Source: Thermofilum sp. (GTDB taxonomy: Archaea > Thermoproteota > Thermoprotei > Thermofilales > Thermofilaceae). Taken from it: a stretch of DNA of 5,497 bases. The notes beneath the pieces are model-generated. The model saw nothing but the letters and a program-made list of their open reading frames with translations, was not told the DNA's origin and made no database searches. The stretch's first letter is position 1. Every line of letters begins with the position of its first letter. Positions 1 through 5,106 of this stretch are shown one piece after another. A program made the position numbers and the translations under genes. Location of the stretch: contig JAJHRM010000182.1 of NCBI GenBank assembly GCA_020832965.1, positions 1 to 5,497 on the forward strand. Direction: 5' to 3'.

Positions 1-2
1 CT

Positions 3-224
3 GTAGGAGGTATACCTGATGTTATAAAGGATAATAAGACAGGTTTTATTTTAACTTCCGCAGAACCTTCCAAAATAGCTACAAAAATTAATGAAGTATT
101 AGCGAAAGATCTTAAAGAGTTGCAAAAAATAGTTAATAACGCTTTAAATTACATTGACAGAAATTATAGATTACAAGCTGCAATTAAGAGATATAAATTA
201 ATTTCAAAATATCTAAAGGTATGA
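3..224 (+). CDS. GT4-family glycosyltransferase, C-terminal fragment (5' end outside window)
   Basis: The first 73 codons are open from the window edge to a TGA at 222-224. The opening residues VGGIPDVIKDNKTGFIL match the nucleotide-sugar binding segment of GT4 (GT-B fold, retaining) glycosyltransferases, where a GG.P-(E/D)-(V/I) motif is followed by a G-(F/Y) turn; the family's usual second glutamate is Asp here. The rest is the typical charged C-terminal helix region (IATKINEVLAKD onward). Such enzymes transfer sugars from NDP-sugars to lipid-linked or surface glycans on the cytoplasmic side of the membrane. The stop overlaps the start of the next gene as ATGA (221-224), which implies co-transcription and translational coupling. 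The DNA is strongly AT-rich. The family call is fairly sure; donor and acceptor cannot be told from this fragment. Confidence 0.85.
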   Translation, partial: VGGIPDVIKDNKTGFILTSAEPSKIATKINEVLAKDLKELQKIVNNALNYIDRNYRLQAAIKRYKLISKYLKV

Positions 225-275
225 TGAAAAATAGTGATTTGATGCAGTACCCTAATAATTTATTTAACGTTTTCC

Positions 276-287
276 GTAGCGCGCGCT
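276..287. repeat. 12-bp GC-rich element, copy 1 (GTAGCGCGCGCT)
   Basis: GTAGCGCGCGCT is identical to 5030-5041, and its core TAGCGCGCG also occurs at 2461-2469. TAGCGCGCGCTA (277-288) is a perfect palindrome. Here it lies in AT-rich DNA at the apparent deletion junction of the methyltransferase remnant. GCGCGC runs are frequent in the GC-rich part of this window, so shared origin is uncertain. Confidence 0.35.
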
Positions 288-554
288 AACCTGAAACTTA
301 ATGGCGTAAAAAATGTCTTAGTGGTGGATAAGGCGGCTTGGGATAAGCGAGAAAAACTGCTGATCAATATTCCGAAGGGATTCTACGGGTATGCTTCAGT
401 CTACAAAAGGTACTTTTCCCAGACAATTAAAATGATGGTCGAGGGTTTCCCTCTAGACGATATACTTAGGGGCTTATCATGCAACATAAAGCTAATAAAG
501 ATTGATATAGAGGGTGCTGAGCATAGGGTCATTAAAGGAATGGGGAAGAGTCTA

Positions 555-582
555 CTTGATACTAACCTTGATACTAACTAAC
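555..582 (+). repeat. Stacked 12-bp and 4-bp tandem duplications inside the methyltransferase remnant
   Basis: CTTGATACTAAC is present twice head-to-tail (555-566 and 567-578) and is followed by an extra TAAC (579-582), which repeats the last four bases. Deleting the 4-bp copy joins ...LLDTNLDTN directly to YYVVISPHYEED in frame; deleting the 12-bp copy too gives LLDTNYYVVISPHYEED, the more natural FkbM spacing. The 4-bp copy creates the TAA at 579-581. Confidence 0.85.
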
Positions 583-728
583 TATTATGTAGTAATATCA
601 CCTCATTATGAGGAGGACTCCTTAAGCTGGCGTAAAATCCTAGACTTCAACTCAGAAAGGGTTCTCAATCGAGTGGCGACAGGGTTATATGATTTGTCGG
701 AAAAAGACCCTACTATCGGTTTGAAATT

Positions 729-2480
729 ATGTATTTGAATAAGTCTTTGTTTTTAATAACAGCATTAATAATGAGCTTTTTGGGAAGTTTACTCAGTATA
801 TGTATATATAATTTTGCCCTTATTTTACTCTTCCTATTTTTCTTTTCTTTATGTTCTTCCGTCATGTTAACGGAGAAGAAATTACATGGAGGAATTATGA
901 CGTTCACTACAATTGTGTTGGCGCTTCTATTATACCCAACTTCATACCATATAGCTCTAGGCCCTACCCCCACCCTTGTATGGGATGGAAAAGATATGGA
1001 GAACGTTGCCTTGAAGATCATCGAAACTGGGCATGTGCCTTTCGCCGCCGCTGGCAAACCAATGTTCCGCGAGAACTACGTACTTTATCCTATATCTTTC
1101 GTTTTACTCGCTATATTATCGGAAGTTAGTTCACTAAATACATATCTTCTCATGTTCCTTCCAATAATAACCTTAGCTTATAGCCTTGTTATCATTATTG
1201 TCACGTATGAAATAGCACGCACGTTACCATCTCACTCCAGCGGATTCATATTGGTATTCTTAACTATGAACTTTATTTGTATCACAATGCTAGGTCGCTT
1301 TACGTATTCATTTATCTCAAGAGCGTTTATTATTATGTTCTTATACGTAATTTTGACAAAGTCTCGCTCGTTATCCACATCTGTTTTATTGGTACTGTTA
1401 GCAATAGCAATACTTCTTTCCCATTCCTCTGAATCAATATCTTTGTTGGTTGCACTACTGCTACTAACCATAGGATATGGAGTTATTTCCAGCAGTGAGA
1501 ATGAAAAAGGATTTTGGCGATTGGGAGTTGTTTCACTTATTTATGTAATAGTGTTTCTTGCACATAACTTTTTCCAAGCAGAGCTTTTCGCTGAAAGTTT
1601 TATCGAAATGCTTAAGAAAACTCTAACTTACTTTATATCGGCAAGGCCGGAAGAATCTTTAGCAAGGTTTGCTCCGTATGATTTTACTCTTGTTGAGCTA
1701 GGTTTAATTCTCACTGGAATCATATCGTTTATGCTTATAGTTTCAGTTTATTTCTTTATTGGACTAAACTTTTTAATCAAAAAATGGAGTGTAAGCATGG
1801 GTTTCTTTCCGTATATTTTTAGCATAGTTGGTTTAGGGCTGGTAAATATTGTAATGTTCTTTAAAACGCCATTCAAATCTGATATTTTTTGGCGTTTTGT
1901 ATACGTTTCCATTATTTTATTGGCTATGTTCATCAGAGAAGTTGAACATAGCTTAGGTAAGTTGCATACTAGTACGTATGTATTTACAAGATTGTTAAAA
2001 AACAAGATGATCACGGTTTTGCTTCTAACATTATTTATAAACTCTATGTTTATATATGACAGATACCAACACATAGGTTCAGAAGTTAACATCTACGTCG
2101 AAACTATTCATAAGAGAATAGATTTAAGTGGAATAATTAATAGGATCGACTTAAATTCACCGAATAGCATCATATTTATGGATTCTCCTCAATTGCCATA
2201 TTATGCACTACGCGATTATGTTGTCACCAGAATACCTATAAAATTTTACCAAATCTACATATATGCTCCTGAAACTCCAGTTTATAACCATACTCTTCTA
2301 AATGGATTATACCAGCCTAGGTTCATATTGTTGAGTCAGAACACCCGAAACGTTACATTGAAAGAAGGCGCTCTACTTTTCGGGTCTTTAAATGATGTAA
2401 TGCGTGCTGATTATTTGATATGTTGCATAACCTTAATTTACAATGATGGCGAGTTGTTTATAGCGCGCGTATGGCGTTAG
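729..2480 (+). CDS. Polytopic membrane protein, GT-C-like, probably surface-glycan related
   Basis: This is a 583-residue protein with roughly 12 to 14 hydrophobic segments, for example at about 6-26, 28-46, 56-75, 138-160, 172-187, 195-210, 216-252, 266-284, 321-348, 356-378, 387-402 and 428-443. It ends in an extracytoplasmic domain of about 140 residues (445-583) whose tail (LIYNDGELFIARVWR) resembles the closing beta segments of archaeal sugar-transfer membrane proteins. The first outside loop carries WDGKDMENVALKIIETG (85-101), with acidic residues where GT-C enzymes (PMT, AglB, GT39 types) place their catalytic Asp, and a SHSSES motif (231-236) follows a membrane helix. By analogy it may move sugar from a polyprenyl carrier outside the cell, or may be a structural surface-glycan protein; no exact family is recognised. 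The ATG at 729 overlaps the methyltransferase end by 10 bases, so it belongs to the same operon. The reading frame is intact, AT-rich in codon use and ends exactly where composition changes. Confidence 0.75.
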   Translation: MYLNKSLFLITALIMSFLGSLLSICIYNFALILLFLFFFSLCSSVMLTEKKLHGGIMTFTTIVLALLLYPTSYHIALGPTPTLVWDGKDMENVALKIIETGHVPFAAAGKPMFRENYVLYPISFVLLAILSEVSSLNTYLLMFLPIITLAYSLVIIIVTYEIARTLPSHSSGFILVFLTMNFICITMLGRFTYSFISRAFIIMFLYVILTKSRSLSTSVLLVLLAIAILLSHSSESISLLVALLLLTIGYGVISSSENEKGFWRLGVVSLIYVIVFLAHNFFQAELFAESFIEMLKKTLTYFISARPEESLARFAPYDFTLVELGLILTGIISFMLIVSVYFFIGLNFLIKKWSVSMGFFPYIFSIVGLGLVNIVMFFKTPFKSDIFWRFVYVSIILLAMFIREVEHSLGKLHTSTYVFTRLLKNKMITVLLLTLFINSMFIYDRYQHIGSEVNIYVETIHKRIDLSGIINRIDLNSPNSIIFMDSPQLPYYALRDYVVTRIPIKFYQIYIYAPETPVYNHTLLNGLYQPRFILLSQNTRNVTLKEGALLFGSLNDVMRADYLICCITLIYNDGELFIARVWR

Positions 2481-2487
2481 CACGCGC
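2461..2487 (+). other. Inverted repeat across the stop codon at the composition boundary
   Basis: GCGCGT (2465-2470) and ACGCGC (2482-2487) are exact inverted arms around an 11-base loop that contains the TAG stop (2478-2480). The first nine bases, TAGCGCGCG, and the loop segment GGCGTTA recur together at 5031-5048. It could be a transcript hairpin closing the AT-rich operon or a recombination scar; archaeal termination normally relies on T tracts, which are absent here. Confidence 0.35.
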
Positions 2488-2495
2488 TCGAGGAG

Positions 2496-3058
2496 GTGCC
2501 TAGGGGAGTTTCGTCATCTTCCTGGGCGCGGACGTCTCCGGCAAGACGACGGTCGCCCGCCTTCTAGCCCCCTCCTCTCGCTCTCGCCCTGCACCCACTG
2601 GCTGAGGGGCTCTTACCTACTGGCTTCGCTTCTCGCCCGCTCCTTCTCGCGCTTTAACCTTTAACCTCTTCCGCGGCGGCTGCAACCCCTACTACGGCGT
2701 CTGCGTCCCGGGGAGGCTCAGGGGCGTTTGAGTTCTTTGCGCCTTCCTCGTGTGCGATAGGGGCTCCCTCGACTTCCTCGTGTGGCTCGTGTCCACGCTC
2801 GGCTCCGCCTCGCTCCTCCGCGGCGTCTGCGGCGGGTTCCTGCTCAGGCTGGCTCGCGGGGAGGGGCCCGTGTACCTCTACGCGGACCTGCGCGTGCTCG
2901 CTGGTAGGGCGGACGTGCCCCTGTGTTTCCTCGCGCGCGAGCTCGCCGCCTACAGCGTGCTAGCCGGATATGTGGCGCGGTGCAGCATCGACACCGAAGT
3001 TAACGGCCCGCTGGACGTCGCGAGGGGTGTTTTGGAGTGCCTGAGTCGGAGTCGCTGA
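2496..3058 (+). pseudogene. Decayed thymidylate-kinase-like P-loop kinase
   Basis: Pieces of one kinase are spread over shifting frames. A GTG at 2496 reads MPRGV; losing one T near 2509 would join it to FVIFLGADVSGKTTVARLL (2510-2566), a Walker A motif (G-x4-GKT) of the dTMP-kinase type, with Val where GADGSGKT is usual. That frame stops at 2603-2605. The next frame gives THWLRGSYLLASLLARSFSRFN (from 2593), then a 7-bp duplication shifts it; after it come LFRGGCNPYYGVCVPGRLRGV, a TGA (2729-2731), and LVCDRGSLDFLVW (from about 2747), matching the DR-x motif of the family. The tail is open to 3058. The stretch between RLRGV and VCDRG is shorter than expected, so a deletion is inferred. The next gene begins inside its end. 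Archaeal kinases of this kind, beside nucleotidyltransferases, may act on nucleotides or other small molecules; the original substrate is unknown. Confidence 0.75.
2652..2665 (+). repeat. 7-bp tandem duplication causing a frameshift in the kinase remnant
   Basis: CTTTAAC occurs twice in direct succession (2652-2658 and 2659-2665). With both copies the frame reads RFNL and stops at TAA (2662-2664). Removing one copy gives FSRFNLFRGGCNPYY in a single frame and joins the two conserved halves. This explains one lesion exactly, by the same mechanism as at 555-582. Confidence 0.85.
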
Positions 3059-3909
3059 AGCTGCTGAGGGTTCTCGGCGGCTCGTACAGGCCCGGCAGCG
3101 CCATCGAGGTCTCTCGGCTTGCCGAGAGGGCCCGCTTGAACAAGCTCTACTTGGCTTACCTCAGGGCGCTGGGGGGCCCGGAGGAAGAGCTGCTGCGGGA
3201 GGAGGCCCGCTACCGCTGGTTCCTCAGGAACGCGGTCGAGGTTGTGGGCGCTCTGCGGGGGCTCGAGTACGCGCTCTACAAGTTCAGGAGGCCGGTGGAG
3301 CACGTCTCCGTGGACCTGGACGTCTTGATCGAAAGGGGCTGCGTCGCGGGGGCTGTGCGCGCGCTGCGCGATCGGGGCTTCCGCATAGCCGTGGCCGAGC
3401 CGTACACGGTCACGCTGGAGAGGAGGGGGTTCATCGTGGACCTGTACACGGAGCCGGCGTTCGCGTGGGTCGTGTACATGGACGGTAGCAAGCTGCTCCG
3501 CGAGTGCTCGGAGGACGTGGAGCTGGCGGGCGTGCCGGCTCGCGGCTTGTCGAGGGGGGCGAAGGTTGCGGTCGCGGCGGCGCACGCGGTCTACAAGGAG
3601 CACTTGGTCCTCCTGATGGACTGCCTGGTGGCTTGGAGCTGGCTGGGCGGCGAGGCCTGGAGCGTGGCGGCGGAGTGCGGCGTGGAGGCGGCGCTGGTGG
3701 AGCTGCTGAGGGCCTGCCGCCTCGTGGCGGGCGGGCTCGCCGAAGCCCCCCTCAGGCTGGGACCGGGCGCGCTGCTCAGGGTTTACGCGGGGAAGGCGGC
3801 GCGCGACCCGGTTTTCCGCGCGACGCTGCCGAACGCGTTGAAGTACCTGCTGTCTCGCGGGGACGCGGGCGCGAGGGTTCTGGCTAGGATCGCGAGGAGG
3901 AGCTACTAG
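3037..3909 (+). CDS. Nucleotidyltransferase-fold protein (NTP_transf_5-like)
   Basis: The 290-residue product has a central pattern of the Pol-beta-type nucleotidyltransferase superfamily: LEYALYKFRRPVEHVSVDLD (76-95) with the Asp pair D93 and D95, then a helix with AVRALRDRGFRI (106-117), and a third acidic position in GFIVDLYTE (131-139, D135). An all-helical C-terminal half follows (LSRGAKVAVAAAHAVYKEH, 171-189, then LLMDCLVAW), as in the NTP_transf_5 group. The canonical GS (or GG) turn before the Asp pair is not evident. The GTG at 3037 is preferred because GAGGGGTG lies about 9 bases upstream; it overlaps the decayed kinase tail by 22 bases, so the two formed a unit. The frame is intact and very GC-rich. 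The fold is fairly sure; substrate is unknown. Confidence 0.75.
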   Translation: MPESESLKLLRVLGGSYRPGSAIEVSRLAERARLNKLYLAYLRALGGPEEELLREEARYRWFLRNAVEVVGALRGLEYALYKFRRPVEHVSVDLDVLIERGCVAGAVRALRDRGFRIAVAEPYTVTLERRGFIVDLYTEPAFAWVVYMDGSKLLRECSEDVELAGVPARGLSRGAKVAVAAAHAVYKEHLVLLMDCLVAWSWLGGEAWSVAAECGVEAALVELLRACRLVAGGLAEAPLRLGPGALLRVYAGKAARDPVFRATLPNALKYLLSRGDAGARVLARIARRSY

Positions 3910-3910
3910 C

Positions 3911-3925
3911 AGTTAGTTAGTTTTT
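3911..3925 (+). terminator. T-rich tract after the nucleotidyltransferase gene
   Basis: Three AGTT units (3911-3922) run into TTTTT (3921-3925), starting two bases after the TAG stop, in otherwise GC-rich DNA. Archaeal RNA polymerase stops at such T tracts without a hairpin, so a terminator is plausible. Confidence 0.4.
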
Positions 3926-3927
3926 GC

Positions 3928-3935
3928 AATATATT
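3928..3935 (+). promoter_or_regulatory. Weak TATA-like element (AATATATT)
   Basis: AATATATT is the only TATA-like octamer between the nucleotidyltransferase and the next GC-rich block. Its centre is about 26 bases before an ATG at 3957, the spacing of archaeal leaderless transcripts. It may simply be part of the T-rich terminator region. Confidence 0.3.
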
Positions 3936-3956
3936 CCTTTCACACTCTTGTTGGAG

Positions 3957-4007
3957 ATGTTCCAGGTTTTCTATTCCTCGAGAGGAGGTCTGGCGCTTCA
4001 CGCGTGA
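3957..4007 (+). CDS. Possible 16-codon ORF, or N-terminal scrap of a lost gene
   Basis: ATG at 3957 opens MFQVFYSSRGGLALHA and stops with the TGA at 4005-4007, which overlaps the GTG of the following ORF (GTGA, 4004-4007). The start sits at leaderless distance from the TATA-like element. The hydrophobic strand followed by YSSRGG recalls the first strand and phosphate-binding loop of flavodoxin-like proteins, but this is only a faint resemblance. It could be a leader peptide, the front of a frameshifted gene, or chance. Confidence 0.25.
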   Translation: MFQVFYSSRGGLALHA

Positions 4008-4150
4008 TAGGCGTGATGCCGGTTATCGTGCCGGCGAAGCTGGAGAATCTGCAGAGCAGCGAGGTGGGGCAGCCCGAGCTATCCTCCTTCGACAGTGGGA
4101 GGGCGGCGGTGAGGATCGTGGATCTCGTGGCTTCTAGGCTGGAGTTCTAG
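4004..4150 (+). CDS. Small hypothetical protein or C-terminal gene remnant (48 aa)
   Basis: The GTG at 4004 opens 48 codons beginning MIGVMPVIVPAKLENL and closing with SFDSGRAAVRIVDLVASRLEF before TAG at 4148-4150. The frame stays open back to 3917 without another usual start. A strong GAGGAGG (3982-3988) lies about 15 bases upstream, rather far. The end looks like the C-terminal helix of an enzyme (flavodoxin-like and sugar-epimerase families both end this way), which suggests the tail of a larger lost gene. No firm family is recognised. Its last four bases are shared with the stop of the convergent gene. Confidence 0.35.
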   Translation: MIGVMPVIVPAKLENLQSSEVGQPELSSFDSGRAAVRIVDLVASRLEF

Positions 4151-4455
4151 CTCTTTTCCATTTTCTCACTTTTCAGCTCGAAAATTACGGTTCCTCCGCA
4201 CGTGTACGGTTCTCCGGGGTCGGGGCAGTGCGCGTACCCCGTATCCTCCTCTTTCCCGATTCCGAGCGCTGTGGCCGGCGCGCCTTTGAGGAGTGGCGCT
4301 AGGAGCGTGAGCATGGCTGCTAGCGCGTGGAGGCAGACGCCCTTCCCCGCCTCCCTTATGTAGAACCTCTCGACGGCGAACGCGCCCCCCAGCTGGTACC
4401 TCACCGCGCACCTGCCCCGCACCTCCCTCGCGCGCACCACCACCCTGTAGCCCAT
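4147..4455 (-). CDS. TIGR04076-type small archaeal protein
   Basis: The 102-residue product begins MGYRVVVRAREVRGRC and shows the pattern I recall for TIGR04076: an N-terminal strand pair leading to a Cys (C16), a G..F.V segment (24-28), a conserved Cys in GKGVCLHALAAML (C41), and HCPDPG (76-81, C77) followed by a final strand VIFELKSEK. The function of the family is unknown; the spaced cysteines could bind metal, but that is inference. C86 is an additional cysteine. Length is close to the family's usual size, so the gene looks complete. It stands alone on the minus strand, convergent with the small ORF at 4004-4150: both stops lie in the palindrome CTAG (4147-4150). No strong ribosome site precedes the ATG; a weak AT patch (4481-4487) is at leaderless distance. 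Confidence 0.8.
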   Translation of the reverse strand: MGYRVVVRAREVRGRCAVRYQLGGAFAVERFYIREAGKGVCLHALAAMLTLLAPLLKGAPATALGIGKEEDTGYAHCPDPGEPYTCGGTVIFELKSEKMEKS

Positions 4456-4547
4456 CGTGGCTTCTGCATGGGTGGATGCGTAAATGGTGTGGCCCGCAGC
4501 GGCATAATGCGCGAGGAGGGGGCGGAGGACTCGCAGAGCGCGCGGGC

Positions 4548-4561
4548 GGCTTTATAAAGCC
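4548..4561. promoter_or_regulatory. Perfect palindromic TATA box (GGCTTTATAAAGCC)
   Basis: The 14 bases are fully self-complementary and enclose TTTATAAA, the best archaeal TATA box in the window. Its centre is about 26 bases before the ATG at 4581, the spacing expected when transcription starts at the start codon itself. Symmetry means TBP could bind in either direction, and the minus-strand gene at 4455 lies on the other side with a 95-base gap. Confidence 0.65.
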
Positions 4562-4580
4562 TATGCGAGCAGGTGCCTGG

Positions 4581-4956
4581 ATGCGGTCCGCGGAGATCCT
4601 GAGCGGGCTCTCTCCTGAGGAGAGGCGCCTGGCGGTCGAGCTTTCCGAAAACTATTTTGGGGCGCTGGGTCGATCCGAGCGCGGCGGAGCTGCCGCTGCC
4701 TCTTAGGCGGCTGGCATTCGAGAGCTACCTTACGTCCGCTCTCCTCCTGCTGGACGCAACTCTCACCGGAGCTCTTAACAGTCGATGCGCCGACGTGTGC
4801 CGCAAGCTCGAACGGGCGGAGTTGGCTAAAATGAGCCTGGAGGAGAGGGGAAAGCTCGCCGAGGGGGTGGAGAGCTTGATCGCGATGGGCAGGGTGGCGC
4901 CGGCGACCATGGCGTATCTAACCCTGCGCCTTCGCGAGGCTCTGGGGCTGGGGTGA
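4581..4956 (+). pseudogene. Unrecognised helical protein, split by a single-base frameshift
   Basis: From the ATG at 4581 the frame reads MRSAEILSGLSPEERRLAVE then LSENYFG and leaves the plausible path at a GGGG run (4659-4662); it ends at TAG 4704-4706. The next frame carries RWVDPSAAELPLPLRRLAFE, then ESYLTSALLLLDATLTGAL, a helix with ERAELAKMSLEERGKLAEGV, and ends LTLRLREALGLG at TGA 4954-4956. Removing one G gives NYFGRWVDPSA and one 124-residue protein. It appears soluble and largely alpha-helical; no domain is recognised. The start at 4581 is preferred over the in-frame ATG at 4563 because of the distance from the TATA box. It may be a sequencing error in the homopolymer, a recent mutation, or (less likely) a programmed shift. 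Confidence 0.55.
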
Positions 4957-5015
4957 AAGGTCGCTTCGAGAATACAGCTCAGCAGCGTTGAAGCTCGTTT
5001 TATGCAAGCATTGAA

Positions 5016-5048
5016 TAACGCGCGATCATGTAGCGCGCGCTGGCGTTA
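5016..5048 (+). other. Imperfect hairpin upstream of the HSP90-like ATPase gene
   Basis: TAACGC (5016-5021) pairs with GCGTTA (5043-5048), then GCG (5022-5024) with CGC (5038-5040) across a two-base bulge, leaving a 13-base loop. The right arm contains the repeated element at 5030-5041. It lies in the 150-base gap 4957-5106, between the stop of the helical protein and the ATPase start. Confidence 0.4.
5030..5041. repeat. 12-bp GC-rich element, copy 3 (GTAGCGCGCGCT)
   Basis: Identical to 276-287. Followed by GGCGTTA (5042-5048), which also follows the related copy at 2461. Non-coding here. Confidence 0.35.
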
Positions 5049-5050
5049 AG

Positions 5051-5077
5051 CATATTTCTCAATTCGTTGCAAACGAA
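5051..5077 (+). promoter_or_regulatory. Weak TATA-like site with a 6-3-6 dyad, candidate operator
   Basis: CATATTT (5051-5057) is the closest TATA-like string before the ATPase. It is followed by TTCGTT-GCA-AACGAA (5063-5077), an exact inverted repeat with a 3-base spacer. If the TATA site is used, transcription would start near 5080, so the dyad would sit between the TATA box and the start site, where archaeal repressors often bind. The TATA match is poor; the dyad itself is exact. Confidence 0.4.
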
Positions 5078-5106
5078 ACGCTTGCGAGACTCAACAGGGT
5101 GTCTGA

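Larger units (their letters stand above)
221..738 (+). pseudogene. Broken FkbM-type SAM-dependent methyltransferase
   Basis: The probable original start is the ATG at 221, overlapping the upstream stop as ATGA; it reads MMKNSDLMQYPNNLFNVFR and then stops at 287-289. FkbM homology resumes in another frame at about 276: VARANLKLNGVKNVLVVDKAAWD, then FPLDDIL (about 448-468) and the hallmark IKLIKIDIEGAEHRVIKGM (489-543). A TAA at 579-581 ends that frame, while the family C-terminus (YYVVISPHYEEDSLSW) continues in a third frame to 738. The N-terminal half with the SAM-binding VDxGANxG loop is absent, so an internal deletion near 270-285 is inferred. FkbM enzymes O-methylate sugars or other hydroxyls, which fits the glycosyltransferase neighbour. 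The next gene starts inside its last codons. It is almost certainly non-functional: SAM loop deleted and frame broken at least twice. Confidence 0.8.

Noticed and set aside
713..2092. Several minus-strand ORFs and one plus-strand ORF under the membrane protein gene
   Set aside because: They lie antisense or out of frame to a continuous 583-codon gene and lack recognisable motifs.
2729..2731. TGA in the kinase remnant as a possible selenocysteine codon
   Set aside because: The gene has several other frameshifts and deletions; a Trp (TGG) to stop change is simpler, and no selenocysteine RNA signal was seen.
2950..3603. Long minus-strand ORF (217 codons) opposite the nucleotidyltransferase
   Set aside because: It is rich in Arg, Pro and Gln in a low-complexity way, and its plus-strand counterpart has clear motifs; it is a shadow of GC-rich coding.
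3504..3887. Plus-strand ORF of 127 codons inside the nucleotidyltransferase
   Set aside because: Gly/Arg/Ala low-complexity translation of the same GC-rich DNA in another frame.
573..3921. 11-bp inverted match between ACTAACTAACT (573-583) and AGTTAGTTAGT (3911-3921), as possible element ends
   Set aside because: Both are simple tetranucleotide repeats, there is no transposase between them, and one is explained by the local duplication.
4327..4557. Plus-strand ORF opposite the TIGR04076-type gene
   Set aside because: Pro/Arg/His-rich antisense translation without motif, crossing the intergenic gap.
4957..5106. Possible small RNA gene or CRISPR-like repeats in the gap before the ATPase
   Set aside because: Only one imperfect hairpin and one dyad are present; no regularly spaced repeats and no tRNA-like fold.
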